The notes under the pieces: model-generated
Databases searched by the model: none
The model's input: the letters and a program-made list of their open reading frames with translations, nothing else
Told to the model about the DNA's origin: nothing
DNA from: Pseudobdellovibrionaceae bacterium
GTDB lineage: Bacteria; Bdellovibrionota; Bdellovibrionia; Bdellovibrionales; JAMPXM01
Direction: 5' to 3'
Length of the DNA: 64,000 nucleotides
Assembly (NCBI GenBank): GCA_021463345.1
Contig: JAJTYM010000001.1
Location: forward strand, 1 to 64,000
Translations under genes and position numbers: made by a program
Shown: one piece after another, positions 9,210 to 18,800 of the stretch
Position numbering within the stretch: the stretch's first letter is position 1
Layout: each line of letters begins with the position of its first letter

Positions 9210-10046
9210 TCAGAGCGACTTCGCCACCACCGCGACGCCGCCGCGGTCATCGCGCAGGACCCCGACCACCAGGGCGGGACCCACGCCCGGCGGAGCCCAG
9301 CGCGTGGCCTGGTCCGCTTCGGTCCGGTCGTAAAGCAGATCCCCGCCGCTCACGAACCAGGAAACGGTCAAGTCCTCGATCCGGGCCGCGGCGCCCGCCG
9401 CGCTTTGTTCGGCGTAGTGTTCCGCCGATCCCGCTCCGACCTGGGCCGAAAGCCGCGACGCTCCCCCGGGCAAGGACGCGAGGCTCGCGCCGTCGGCGAG
9501 GATGTCGACGAACGCCGGGTTCTGATTCTTCTGCGTCTTCGCCGGCGCCGAGATCAGGACGCGCTTGAACGCGCGGTGCGAGGCTCCGTCGGCCGCCTGC
9601 ACGAGATACGTCACCAGATACGCGACGCCGTTGTGCCGGTCGTTCGCTCCGCGCCCCGCGAACGCGATCGCGTCAGCGGGCAAGGTCACGGCGATCGCGT
9701 CGGCGGCTCCGGTGTAATGAGGGGCCGCCAGACCGGTCACCGTCCCGCCGGCCAGGATCGCTCGCGTGGGCTGCCCCTCGCAGGTCGGAGCCGCTCCGAA
9801 CGAGACGCCGGGGTCCAAACAGCCCTCCGCCGCGTACGTGAGCGCGCGGCCACCGCCCTTGGCGTCGCTCACCCACGGCGTCAACACGATCCCGGCGGTT
9901 CCCGGGTCCGCCTCGGGCGGATTCGCGACCAGGGTCAAAACGCGCAGGCGATCGAGCGAAGAGAACTTCGGCAGGTCGTCGTCGCTGCAACCGGCCGCCA
10001 AGCACGAGACCGCCGCCAAAACCGAAACGCGCGCCCATGTCGCCAT
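9210..10046 (-). CDS. Lipoprotein linked to a TonB-dependent receptor
   Basis: Predicted outer-membrane lipoprotein of 278 aa. The signal peptide ends with a lipobox, VSCLAAGC, and Asp residues follow the cysteine. The mature part begins with LRVLTLVANPPEADPG, a beta-rich, immunoglobulin-like style of sequence. No enzymatic motif is seen. The start overlaps the receptor stop by one base (TGATG), so translation is coupled to the receptor. That placement suggests a surface or periplasmic partner that binds or delivers the receptor's substrate, analogous to SusD-like or other accessory lipoproteins, but I see no SusD homology. The substrate is unknown. Confidence 0.85.
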   Translation of the reverse strand: MATWARVSVLAAVSCLAAGCSDDDLPKFSSLDRLRVLTLVANPPEADPGTAGIVLTPWVSDAKGGGRALTYAAEGCLDPGVSFGAAPTCEGQPTRAILAGGTVTGLAAPHYTGAADAIAVTLPADAIAFAGRGANDRHNGVAYLVTYLVQAADGASHRAFKRVLISAPAKTQKNQNPAFVDILADGASLASLPGGASRLSAQVGAGSAEHYAEQSAAGAAARIEDLTVSWFVSGGDLLYDRTEADQATRWAPPGVGPALVVGVLRDDRGGVAVVAKSL

Positions 10047-12361
10047 CAGAAATCCCCCCGCACGCCGAACGTCGGCAGGACGGGCAGCCCCGTCACCCTC
10101 GTCTCCCGCGAATAATCGTAGGCGTAGCGCACGCCTTCCTGGTTCCGGTGGTTGGTGACGTTCTGCACGTCGAGATACGCCCAGAGGATCCATGTCTCAT
10201 GGATCCACTTCTTGTCGACGCGCAGGTCGACCTGGAAGAACGGCGGAGAACGCCGCGAGAAAAACGCGCCGCGGACCGGGAGGTACACGTCGTTATCGGC
10301 GTCGAAGACGCCGCCCGTGATCGGCGTCCGCGGATTGCCGGTGACGAACCGCGCGCGCGCCGAGAGTTTCCAGTTGTTCTCGAAATCGCGCGCGCCGACC
10401 AGGTTGAGATTGTGCGTCTGATCGAATTCGAAAGGGAACCGCGCCGAACCCGGTTCGCGCCGCGTGCTGCGCGAAAGCGTGTAGCTGACCCAGCCCGCGT
10501 ACGGCGCGAGATCCGCGCGCAGGAGCAGCTCCGCGCCGTAAGCGTCGCCGCGGCCCTCGTTATTGTAACGTTCCGGCGCGATGACGCCGTCGCGCGCGAC
10601 CGTGCGACTGGAGGCGATCACCAGCCGGTCGAAGAGCCGGTAGAACGCCCCGGTCCCCAGCGTCCAGCCGCGACTCGAGCCCCGGCGAAAGTCCTGCTCG
10701 CGGCCGAGGGTCGCGTGCCAGGACAGGGGCGCTTTGACGCTTGAATTGCCGATCTCCGGATCCGTCTCTTGCGGTTCGGGCGGCTGCGCGTACAAACCGC
10801 CCGCCGCGCGCCAATGGACGAACTCGTTTTCGTCGAAGCGCGCCGACAACCGTGGCGCCGGGATCGTCTCGTCGGTCGCGCTGAAATGGTCGACCCGCGC
10901 CGACGGCGAAAACGTCCACTTCGAGCCCTCAGGCTTGATCGTGTTCCGCCAGTAGGCGCCGGCGAGGGCGGAATCGCTCCGGGCCGAACGGCTCTGGAGA
11001 TCGCCGGCCGAGATCGGATCGCTGACGCCGCCGGCGTCGTGAACGTTCGGCAGCCGCAGCCCCACGTCGGCGTGAACGAACTCGTTGTCGACGCCGAGGA
11101 CCGATGTCCAGCGCGGCGCGGGACTCCACTCGTGTTCCGCCCTCTGCGAGACCGTCCACGTTTCGAGGTCGAAAAAATTCCCGCCGACGTCGACGCGGAT
11201 GAAGTCCTGCCCGAGACCGGCCGAGACCCTCGTCGTCGCGCCCGAGGGGCGGGCGCGGACCCATTGCGGGATCAATCGGTAAAACGAAGTCTCGTTGCGG
11301 AAATTCCCGCGCACCGCCGGATCGGAGCGCAACGGCGCCTTGAGGAGGAACTCGAGCTGATCGTGGGAGGCGACGGCGAGCACGCGGAACTCGTCGGTGT
11401 CGCTGAGGCGCGCGCGCGCCAAACCCGCCGCGTCGGCGAACGACGGCGCCACGGTCAGGTCGAACTGCTCCTGGTCCTTCAAAACCGCGCGCAGAATGAG
11501 GCCGAGATGGCTGTAGCGACCGGTGAGCCAGTACGAACTCTCGCCGCCCATGGGCCCCTCGATCAAGCCGCCGGCCTTGGCGGTATCGACGAAAACGAAG
11601 CCCTTCACGCGCTCCGCGTCCGGCTGGCGCGTGCGCAAGCCGATCAAGCCGCCGAGCGCGCGGCCGTACTCGGGCCCGTAACCGGCCGAGAGGTAATCCA
11701 CCTGGCCGATCGCTTCAGGCGTGATCACCGAGGTGAGGCCTCCGAAGTGGAAAACGAGGGGCACGTTCTGGTCGTCGATCAGATACGACGTGTCGCGCGG
11801 GCTCGAGCCTTGGATGATGACTTGCGACGTCCCGCCGACCGAACGCGCGACGCCCGGGAGGTTTTGCACGGCCTTGACCGGGTCACCGCCCGCCCCGGGC
11901 AGGGTGAGGAACTGCTCGGTCTTCAGGGAGCGGGTCGTATCGTCGCGCTTCTCGGCTTTGCCGATCACCGTCGCCTCGAGCCCCGCGTACGTCCGTCGTT
12001 CGACGTGAAGCACGGCGATCGAGCCGCTTCGCCCCGCGTTCACGGCGACGCCCTCCTCGAGCCGACGGTACCCGGTCAGGTTCACCACGATCCGGTGCTC
12101 TCCGGCGAGCACGCCCTCGAAGATGAAGCGGCCCGCGGCGTCGGTTTGCGCGCGCGCGCCGCCCGGCAGGAGAAAAACCGCCGCCTCGGCGACAGGGCGT
12201 TTGGTGCCGCGCTCGAGAAGGCGGCCCTCGAGGACGAAAGCCGCGGCGGGCGCGGGCGGAGGCGACGGGGAGGGCGATGGCGGGACGGGCGCTTGCGCCG
12301 ACGCCGCCGGCGAAGCGACGGAGAGAAGGGCCGCGAGGGCGAGAGGGACGAGAGAACGCAT
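10046..12361 (-). CDS. TonB-dependent receptor with N-terminal carboxypeptidase-regulatory-like domain
   Basis: Outer-membrane active transporter of 771 aa. A signal peptide (ending ASAQA) and a short Pro/Ser linker precede a CarboxypepD_reg-like beta domain (about 45-125: GRLLERGTKRPVAEAAVFL ...). A plug domain follows (about 140-260; ends with AGYGPEYGRALGG), then a large beta-barrel ending in terminal phenylalanine (GVRGDF), as expected for BAM-assembled barrels. No obvious siderophore or cobalamin signature identifies the substrate. The start lies two bases after the tonB stop with GGAGCGG as ribosome-binding site; the frame is open far upstream but that portion is the tonB gene. It is encoded with its own TonB/ExbB/ExbD energiser and a lipoprotein. 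Confidence 0.93.
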   Translation of the reverse strand: MRSLVPLALAALLSVASPAASAQAPVPPSPSPSPPPAPAAAFVLEGRLLERGTKRPVAEAAVFLLPGGARAQTDAAGRFIFEGVLAGEHRIVVNLTGYRRLEEGVAVNAGRSGSIAVLHVERRTYAGLEATVIGKAEKRDDTTRSLKTEQFLTLPGAGGDPVKAVQNLPGVARSVGGTSQVIIQGSSPRDTSYLIDDQNVPLVFHFGGLTSVITPEAIGQVDYLSAGYGPEYGRALGGLIGLRTRQPDAERVKGFVFVDTAKAGGLIEGPMGGESSYWLTGRYSHLGLILRAVLKDQEQFDLTVAPSFADAAGLARARLSDTDEFRVLAVASHDQLEFLLKAPLRSDPAVRGNFRNETSFYRLIPQWVRARPSGATTRVSAGLGQDFIRVDVGGNFFDLETWTVSQRAEHEWSPAPRWTSVLGVDNEFVHADVGLRLPNVHDAGGVSDPISAGDLQSRSARSDSALAGAYWRNTIKPEGSKWTFSPSARVDHFSATDETIPAPRLSARFDENEFVHWRAAGGLYAQPPEPQETDPEIGNSSVKAPLSWHATLGREQDFRRGSSRGWTLGTGAFYRLFDRLVIASSRTVARDGVIAPERYNNEGRGDAYGAELLLRADLAPYAGWVSYTLSRSTRREPGSARFPFEFDQTHNLNLVGARDFENNWKLSARARFVTGNPRTPITGGVFDADNDVYLPVRGAFFSRRSPPFFQVDLRVDKKWIHETWILWAYLDVQNVTNHRNQEGVRYAYDYSRETRVTGLPVLPTFGVRGDF

Positions 12362-12363
12362 GC

Positions 12364-13128
12364 TTACCGCTCCAGTACGAAGTTGTAGATGAAGCGCGTG
12401 CGCACGGCGACCGCCTGCGCGCCGACCTTCGCCGGTTTGAATTGGAAACGGCGGACGGCCGCGAGCGCGGCTTCGTTCAACCCGTGCCCGGGGCCGCTCA
12501 CGAGCCGGGCATCGCGAACGGCGCCGGAGGCGTCGATCAGGACGTCGAGCGTGACTCTCCCCTCCACGCCCGCGGCGCGCGCCTCCTGCGGATACGGGAT
12601 GCGGACTTCGGCGAGCAGCGACGGCATTTCCGAGACCAGGTACTCGTCGGTCGGCAACGGAAGCGCGTCGGGATCCCCGTCCTGGAGCGTCTCGTCGCTC
12701 GGCGTGGTCGCCACGGTGTTTCCCGTCTTGGCCCCGGGCTCGGCGGGCTCGGAGGGGACGTCGCGCCACGCCCGAGGCGAAACGCCGAACACCGGGCGCG
12801 ACGCGGGTTCCGGCCGCGGAGGGCGCTCGCCAGGAGCCGAGTCCTTCGGGGCCAAGTCCATGGACGGCGGCGCGACAGCGGGGCTCTCGACGACGGGGTC
12901 GTGGATGACCTCGAATTCGATCGTCTCCCGTCGCGGCGGACGCACGGCGAGCATCGCGACGACCGCCGCGGCGACGGCCGCGTGCGCGGCGGCGGAGAGC
13001 GCCCACGGATTGAACGCCGGATTGAGCGGCGCGCGCTCACGGTTCCCGGGCGGCGCCTTTCCGTTCGACCTGGATCGCGAATCGCGAGAGGCCGGCGGAT
13101 TTGATGAGATCGATGGCTCGAACGACAT
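12364..13128 (-). CDS. tonB: TonB-family energy transducer
   Basis: Inner-membrane-anchored periplasmic protein coupling the ExbBD proton motor to the receptor. One hydrophobic helix lies near residues 43-62 (ALSAAAHAAVAAAVVAMLAV). A Pro-rich central region follows, then a C-terminal TonB domain with IPYPQEARAAGVEGRVTLDV and LNEAALAAVRRFQFKPAKV. The assigned ATG at 13128 overlaps exbD by 92 bases. No other ATG, GTG or TTG lies before the hydrophobic helix in this frame, so the long overlap is probably real, although the ribosome-binding site is weak. The N-terminal cytoplasmic tail of about 40 residues is longer than usual. Confidence 0.9.
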   Translation of the reverse strand: MSFEPSISSNPPASRDSRSRSNGKAPPGNRERAPLNPAFNPWALSAAAHAAVAAAVVAMLAVRPPRRETIEFEVIHDPVVESPAVAPPSMDLAPKDSAPGERPPRPEPASRPVFGVSPRAWRDVPSEPAEPGAKTGNTVATTPSDETLQDGDPDALPLPTDEYLVSEMPSLLAEVRIPYPQEARAAGVEGRVTLDVLIDASGAVRDARLVSGPGHGLNEAALAAVRRFQFKPAKVGAQAVAVRTRFIYNFVLER

Positions 13129-13456
13129 TGCCGTATTCCGTGGTGGTATCGGCCGCGATGATGGCCTGGGTTTGCGGGTCGGAAGCGAGCGCCTTGGCGA
13201 CCGCGCTCTTGAGCGCCTCGCCGCTCACCTCCGAGCCATTGAGCAGGATGCGCCCTTGGCGGTTGACGCCGACGCCGAGGGTCGACATCGCCTTCCCGTC
13301 CCCGGTTTCGGTCTTCGGCAGCCGCAAGTTCAGGATGTCCTTGGCGAGGACGGGCGCGGTGACCATGAAGATCACCAACAGCACGAGCGTGACGTCGACG
13401 AACGGCGTGACGTTGATCGACGAAATGAGCTCTTCGTCCCCGGTTTCCGCAGCCAT
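13037..13456 (-). CDS. exbD: ExbD/TolR biopolymer transport protein
   Basis: Component of the proton-driven motor that powers TonB. The protein (139 aa) begins MAAETGDEELISSINVTPFVD: the conserved INVTPFVDV segment starts the single membrane helix, whose Asp is the protonatable residue. A periplasmic domain follows (DTTTEYGNVVRAIDLIKSAG). I chose the ATG at 13456 because it overlaps the stop of the ExbB gene by one base (TGATG), indicating coupling. The longer in-frame start adds residues encoded inside the upstream gene. Length is typical. Confidence 0.94.
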   Translation of the reverse strand: MAAETGDEELISSINVTPFVDVTLVLLVIFMVTAPVLAKDILNLRLPKTETGDGKAMSTLGVGVNRQGRILLNGSEVSGEALKSAVAKALASDPQTQAIIAADTTTEYGNVVRAIDLIKSAGLSRFAIQVERKGAAREP

Positions 13457-14055
13457 CAAGCGCCCCGCGAGACCGTCAGGTCCTTGAGGGCTTCGCATTC
13501 GGCATGGATGCGGCGGATGCGGCCCGAGAACGAATTGAACGCGATGACCGCCGGAATCGCCACGAACAAACCGGCGGCCGTGGCGTAAAGCGCCTGTGAG
13601 ATGCCCGACATCACCGAATTCGCGGCTTCCGGCTCGGCGCCTAGCGCGGCGAACGAACGGATGATGCCGAGGACCGTGCCGAACAAGCCGATGAACGGCG
13701 CGTTCGCGCCCAAGGTCGCCAGCCAGGGCAACCCGCGCTCCAAACGCAGGCGCTCCACGGTGAGATAGCTTTTTACGGCGCGATCGATCCGATCGCGATC
13801 GGCGCCCTCGAGCCTGAAAACGGTCCTGAGCGCGCCCGCGTGCGCGCCACCGGACGCTTCCGCCCAGGTTTTAACGCCGGCGACGTCGCCGCCCTGGAGC
13901 TTTTCCCGCACGACTCGGAGATCTCCCTCGCCGGTCTCGGCCGCGAGGACCCGGCGGCGATCGATCACGAGGCCGATCGACCAGACCGACAGCCCGAAGA
14001 GAAGCGCCATCAACACCCATTCGAAATACGTGAGAACCTGGAGCCAGACCGACAT
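13456..14055 (-). CDS. exbB: MotA/TolQ/ExbB proton channel protein
   Basis: Three-helix inner-membrane stator protein that forms the proton pathway with ExbD. One hydrophobic helix lies near residues 10-32, and a pair of helices occupies the second half. The signature GLPWLATLGANAPFIGLFGTV (split here after the family's usual pattern) and the following GISQALYATAAGLFVAIPAV are diagnostic. I placed the start at ATG 14055; a GTG eight codons upstream is possible. It is the first gene of the minus-strand operon exbB-exbD-tonB-receptor-lipoprotein, all overlapping or separated by two bases. A TTGCCG...TAGCGT pair just upstream is a weak promoter candidate. Confidence 0.93.
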   Translation of the reverse strand: MSVWLQVLTYFEWVLMALLFGLSVWSIGLVIDRRRVLAAETGEGDLRVVREKLQGGDVAGVKTWAEASGGAHAGALRTVFRLEGADRDRIDRAVKSYLTVERLRLERGLPWLATLGANAPFIGLFGTVLGIIRSFAALGAEPEAANSVMSGISQALYATAAGLFVAIPAVIAFNSFSGRIRRIHAECEALKDLTVSRGA

Positions 14056-14258
14056 GCCCACGACGCTAGTCCACGGCACGAAGAGGCGGCAAGCGATTTG
14101 GCGACTCGTTTAGGGCGCCGCATGTCAGAAGATTCGACAGTTCCCCGGCCTCCGCGGCTCCTCAGGCTCGGTTTCGAACGCGATTCAAAAGGTTTCGCTG
14201 AATTTGTCGCCAACACCTCACAACGACTGACCCGTTTTGCGATCAATTCAACCCGACT

Positions 14259-14287
14259 TTGAGCCAAACGCCGACCCCGGTTACACT
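14259..14287 (+). promoter_or_regulatory. Candidate sigma-70-type promoter
   Basis: TTGAGC (14259-14264), a 17-bp spacer and TACACT (14282-14287) form a plausible vegetative promoter. Transcription would start near 14294, leaving a leader of about 50 nt before the GTG at 14345. Called by eye. Confidence 0.45.
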
Positions 14288-14344
14288 GAAAGCGGGTCGA
14301 GGACATCCTCATCCCCAGTTGCACGTTCACGGTCGGAGGAAAAA

Positions 14345-14866
14345 GTGGGACAGGTCGGAAAGCCGTTTCATTTGCTCGGGGCGCTCATTCTGCTCGCTTC
14401 GCTCGCGTCGCCGGAACCGGCGCGCGCGGAGGAAAACGCCGCGGGCATGCAGATGCAAATCCGCCGTACGGGCCCCCCCGTGAGGATCGTGCGGCCCGCG
14501 CGCGGCCCCGACATCGTTTACCTGCGCGGCGAACAGCGCATGCAGAACGAAGAAGAGAAGGCGCGCATCAAATACGTCATGCGCCGGGTGGACGACGCCG
14601 AGAAGCGCGAGGCGGCGGCGAAAACGGCTTATAAGCCCCTTAAAAAACCCGACCGAGCCCCGGCGGCGGTCGCGAAACCCGTTGTCGCCAAGGCTGCTTT
14701 CAAAACCGCGCCATCCAAACCCGGCGCCTCCGAACCCGCAGCCGCGACGGCAAAAAAAGCCACTCTTAAGACCGTCAAGGCGCGCTCCAGAACCACACCT
14801 ACGGACGGGCCCAAGGTTTCGCAGCGCGAGCTGAAAACGAAGGCGAAAATCGCCGCCTCGAATTGA
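14345..14866 (+). CDS. Secreted Lys/Ala-rich basic protein
   Basis: Hypothetical exported protein of 173 aa. It starts at GTG 14345, chosen because GGAGG lies five bases upstream and because it leaves a good signal peptide (FHLLGALILLASLASPEPARA). The mature part is basic, with a short charged segment (QNEEEKARIKYVMRRVDDAEKR, given here only in part as a helical stretch around residues 60-85) and a C-terminal half rich in Lys, Ala, Pro and Thr. No catalytic motif or named domain is recognised. A histone-like tail of this type could bind polyanions such as LPS or nucleic acid in the periplasm, but that is speculation. Confidence 0.7.
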   Translation: MGQVGKPFHLLGALILLASLASPEPARAEENAAGMQMQIRRTGPPVRIVRPARGPDIVYLRGEQRMQNEEEKARIKYVMRRVDDAEKREAAAKTAYKPLKKPDRAPAAVAKPVVAKAAFKTAPSKPGASEPAAATAKKATLKTVKARSRTTPTDGPKVSQRELKTKAKIAASN

Positions 14867-14987
14867 AACGGGCGGCCAAACCAAGCGACCGACCATGTAA
14901 ATAAGACCGTGGCTCGCTCCTCTGGGGAGTGATAGAACGGGCCCGCCCGATCCCGTTCCAGCACCCTTCGCCACGGAGTCCCCAGCA

Positions 14988-15878
14988 ATGCTTCGCGCCG
15001 TGTTTGTTCTCGTGATTGTTTCCACCGCGCTGCCGGCAGTTGCCTCCACATCCGTGAAAACCCCGGCCAAGCCCGTCGTCACCGTTCTGACAGCCACGCG
15101 AGCGGAAATCTCGGATCCGCTGACCTACCCCGCCCGCGTAGAATCCGACGTCAACGCGCGCGTGTTGGCCGAGACCGACGGTGTCGTTCTGAAGATCCTC
15201 TCGCCGCTCGGTTCAAAAATTCGGCGCGGGTCAGGACTTGCGGTCCTCAAAAACGTCGAAAGCGGCTATCGCTACGCGCCTATGACGATCTTCGCGGCCA
15301 TCGGTGGCGTGGTCAGCCAGGTCAAAGTCACCGTCGGCAGCCAAGTCGCTCGCGGCCAGGAGCTGTTCATCGTCACAGATCCTGAAAAACTCAAGCTCAC
15401 GGTGGAAGTCTCGGCGCCCGATATCGAAGCGCTGCGCTCCGTCCAACGGGGCGAATTCACCGCAGCTGGGCTCGCCGAAGCGGTGCCGGTCCGTCTGGTC
15501 GGCATCAGTCCCCTGATCGATCCCGCGACCGGCACCGCGACGGCGGAGCTGCGGGCGCTCCCGCGGAAAGGCGGGATCGCCCCGCTCGCGCCCGGTCAGC
15601 TCGGCCAGGCGCGCTTCGACATCAGCCTCCGCGAAGGGTTCCTGCTTCCCGATCACGCGATCCTCTACAAGGGCGAAGAGACGCTCACTCGCCTCGTGAT
15701 CGACGGCAAAGCGAAAAAAGTCCCGGTGAAACTCGGGCGCAAACGCGGCGACCGGGTCGAGATCCTCGCCGGCCTCAAAGCCGGCGACACTGTGATCGAG
15801 CGCGCGAGCGGCTATGTCGGCGACGGCGCCGAAGTGGACGTGCAGGGGAAGGGCTCCGGCGCCACGGGGGCGAACTGA
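14988..15878 (+). CDS. RND efflux periplasmic adaptor (membrane fusion protein)
   Basis: Periplasmic adaptor linking the RND permease to the outer-membrane channel. A signal peptide is present (MLRAVFVLVIVSTALPAVAS). The order is typical: a beta-barrel/lipoyl half starting RVESDVNARVLAETDGVV, lipoyl return GGVVSQVKVTVGSQVARGQ, barrel domain SPLIDPATGTATAELRA and a membrane-proximal domain near the C-terminus (GLKAGDTVIERASGYV). At 296 aa it is shorter than AcrA (about 400), because the alpha-hairpin between the lipoyl halves is nearly absent. It is followed one base later by the permease. The compact form may mean a short-span docking mode. Confidence 0.9.
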   Translation: MLRAVFVLVIVSTALPAVASTSVKTPAKPVVTVLTATRAEISDPLTYPARVESDVNARVLAETDGVVLKILSPLGSKIRRGSGLAVLKNVESGYRYAPMTIFAAIGGVVSQVKVTVGSQVARGQELFIVTDPEKLKLTVEVSAPDIEALRSVQRGEFTAAGLAEAVPVRLVGISPLIDPATGTATAELRALPRKGGIAPLAPGQLGQARFDISLREGFLLPDHAILYKGEETLTRLVIDGKAKKVPVKLGRKRGDRVEILAGLKAGDTVIERASGYVGDGAEVDVQGKGSGATGAN

Positions 15879-15879
15879 C

Positions 15880-18800
15880 ATGAGAACCCTCTTCCAGAGC
15901 CCGCTTCGCGTCTACCTCTGCCTCGCGTGCCTCGCGATTTGGGGAGCGCTCTCGGGCTTGCGGCTCCCCGTCTCACTCTTTCCCAACAGCACGAAGCCGC
16001 AGATCGGCGTCTGGATGCCTCTCGGGGGCCTCACCGGCGAACAGTTCCTGCGGAACTTCGGGCGCGATCTCGAGGCGCGCCTGAAAAACGCCGAGTTCGA
16101 CGGCCACGAGGTCGACCGCATCACCGCGGGCTACAACGGCGAGAACGCGAGCTACACGGTCGAATACAAGTGGGGCGCGCCCGCGATCGAAGCGCAACGC
16201 GAGGTCGAACGCGTGGTCAACGCTTTTGGCGCCCGGCTTCCGAAAGAAATCCGCGACGGCATCGGCATCTGGCCAAATGGGCAGAACTCCGGTTTCTTCG
16301 CGCTCACGTTCTACAGCCCGGAGCGCAGCCTCGACGAACTCTACAAACATCTCGAGCCGATTTTAACCCCTCGCCTCGCCAAAGTCACCGAGGCGGCGAG
16401 CGCCGCGCTCTGGAACCCGAACCGCAAAGACGTGCACGTCGAGCTGAACCCCGAGAAGATGGCGCTCCTGGGCCTCTCGCCCCGGCACATCGCGAGCGCT
16501 CTGGAGAGCGCGCTTCATGGCCTCAGCGGCGGCAGCCTGACGATCGGCCTGAAAAACCTCGAGATCTCGATGCCACCCGCGGCTCGCGACATCGAAAGTC
16601 TCTCGAGCGTACCGGTGCTCACCGCGGGCGGCCAGATCATGCATTTGAACGACATCGCCCGGATCGACTTCGGCGCGCCCTCCGACAGCGGTCAGATCGT
16701 CAAAACCAGCGGTGTCCCGAGCCTCATCCTGTTCGCGCAGCCTCGACCCGGCGGCAATATAAAGAAAATGTCCGAGGACATCCTAGCGATCGTCGAAGAG
16801 ACCGCCCCGCAGTTGCCGAAAGACGTCGAATACCGCACGCTCGTTGACCCCTCCGAATTCATCCGCTCGGCCGTAAACAACGTCTTCCACGAGGTCTGCC
16901 TAGCGGCATTGCTCGCCGTGATCGTGCTGTTCCTGTTCATCGGCAACTTCCGCAACGTCATGACGGCGGCGATCGAGATCCCGCTCAGCATCGTCATGGC
17001 GTTCATCCTTATGCGCTGGTTCGATATCAACCTGAACCTGATCTCGCTCGGAGGCCTAGCGCTTTCAGCCGGCATGAACGTCGACGCGAGCGTTGTCGTG
17101 ATGGAAAACATCTTCCGCCATTTCGACGAGCACAAGGGGCCACTCAGCGCAAGGGACCGCTTGGACACCGTGCTCCGCGCGGTCTCGGAAGTGCGGTTCC
17201 CTATCATTGCCTCGACGATCGCTTCACTGGTCGTGTTTCTGCCGCTGGCGATGACCCAAGGCCTGGCGAGCGCGATCCTGAGCGATCTCGCCATGGCCGT
17301 CGTCTTCTCGCACGGCCTGTCGGCCTTTGTCGCGCTCGTACTCGTCCCGACCGTGCGCCTGCAGATGATGTCCGCTCCGGGCGCGTCCACGCATAGCCGC
17401 AGCCCGATCGAGGCCAGCCTCAAAAAGGTCGAAAACGGGTATGCGCGCGCGCTCGCGGCGTTCATGGCCCGGCCGACGCTGAGGTACGGGACGTACGCCG
17501 CCCTGACGGCGGGCTTGGTGATCCTGCTCGCCTTCGCCCTCCCACGCCTGCCGCGGGAGATCGTCGGCAAACCCGACACGGATTGGATGGTGCTCGCCGT
17601 GAACACCTCCGGCCACTCCACCACGCGGCAGATGGAAGGGGTCGCCGACGACGTCGAACACCGCCTGCTGACCAAGCAAGGGAACCGGTTCGCGTACACG
17701 TTCACGCAGATCAACGATCCGAACAACGCCGTGATTCTGGCCCGCCTCCATCGCAAGCAAGAGATGAACGAGGCATGGAGGGAGCTCGAGGCCGAGTTCA
17801 CCAACACGCCGACGTTGCAATTCTTCATCAACGCGTGGAACCCTTCGGAGATGCGCCTGCCGGACCCGCCGACGGTCCTGCTCACGGTCCGCGCGAGCGA
17901 CGCCAAAATTCGCCAAGAAGCCGCCCGTTCGCTGGTCGATCACTTGGAGGAAAAGAAAATGGACGGCATGGGATTCTGGACCGAACCGAATGCGGGACGC
18001 CGGGAATCCGTCATGCTCACGCCCGCCCCCGAGCAATGGGCGGCCTTGCAACTCGACGGTGTAGGTTTGGGTCCGCACGACATCGCGGATCTCGCGAGGG
18101 TCGCGACCATCGGCCGCCGTGTCGGGGAGATCACGGTGAACTCCGCCGTCACCAACGTCATCATGCGCTATCCCGAGCATCGTGTCTCGGGAGTCGAGGA
18201 CCTCGCGGCGCTGCCCATCGGCGTCGCCCGGAAGATCGTGCCGCTCAAGGCGCTCGCGCGCGTCGAGCTCAGGGAGTCCGAGCCCGCCTTGCACCGTGAG
18301 GACGGCAGGGACCTGATCAAGGTCATGGGCCGACTCTCCAAAGAGCAAAAGCACCGCTCCTCCGAAATCTTGCGGGACACCGAACGTGCGGTGCGCGAGT
18401 GGCAGAGTGGCAAAGAACGGGCGACGGGCGCGTCGGTCGTGGTGGAAGACGCAGACAAGGAGCTCAACGAGGCTCTCCGCCAGCTCGCCGTCGCCGTGGC
18501 GCTCTCGATTTTCCTGATCTTCGTCACCATGATCTTGCAGTTCGGCGACGTCGTGAACGCCCTTCTGGTCCTGGTGGCCGTGCCCCTCGGCATCATCGGC
18601 GTGATCGCCTCGCTCCTTGTTTCCGGCAGCACGCTTTCGCTCAACTCGGTCCTCGGCGTGATTCTTTTGAATGGTATCTCAGTGGCCAACTCGATCATCC
18701 TCGTCGACTTCCTTAAGCGGCTCGTCGACGGCGGTGCGCGGCCGATGCAGGCGGCGATCGAGGCCGCGCGCAAGCGCATGCGCCCGATCCTGATGACGTC

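Noticed and set aside
7419-10115. Roughly 900-codon plus-strand open frame opposite uup and the lipoprotein gene
   Set aside because: It shadows two clear genes, has no ribosome-binding site and no recognisable protein features.
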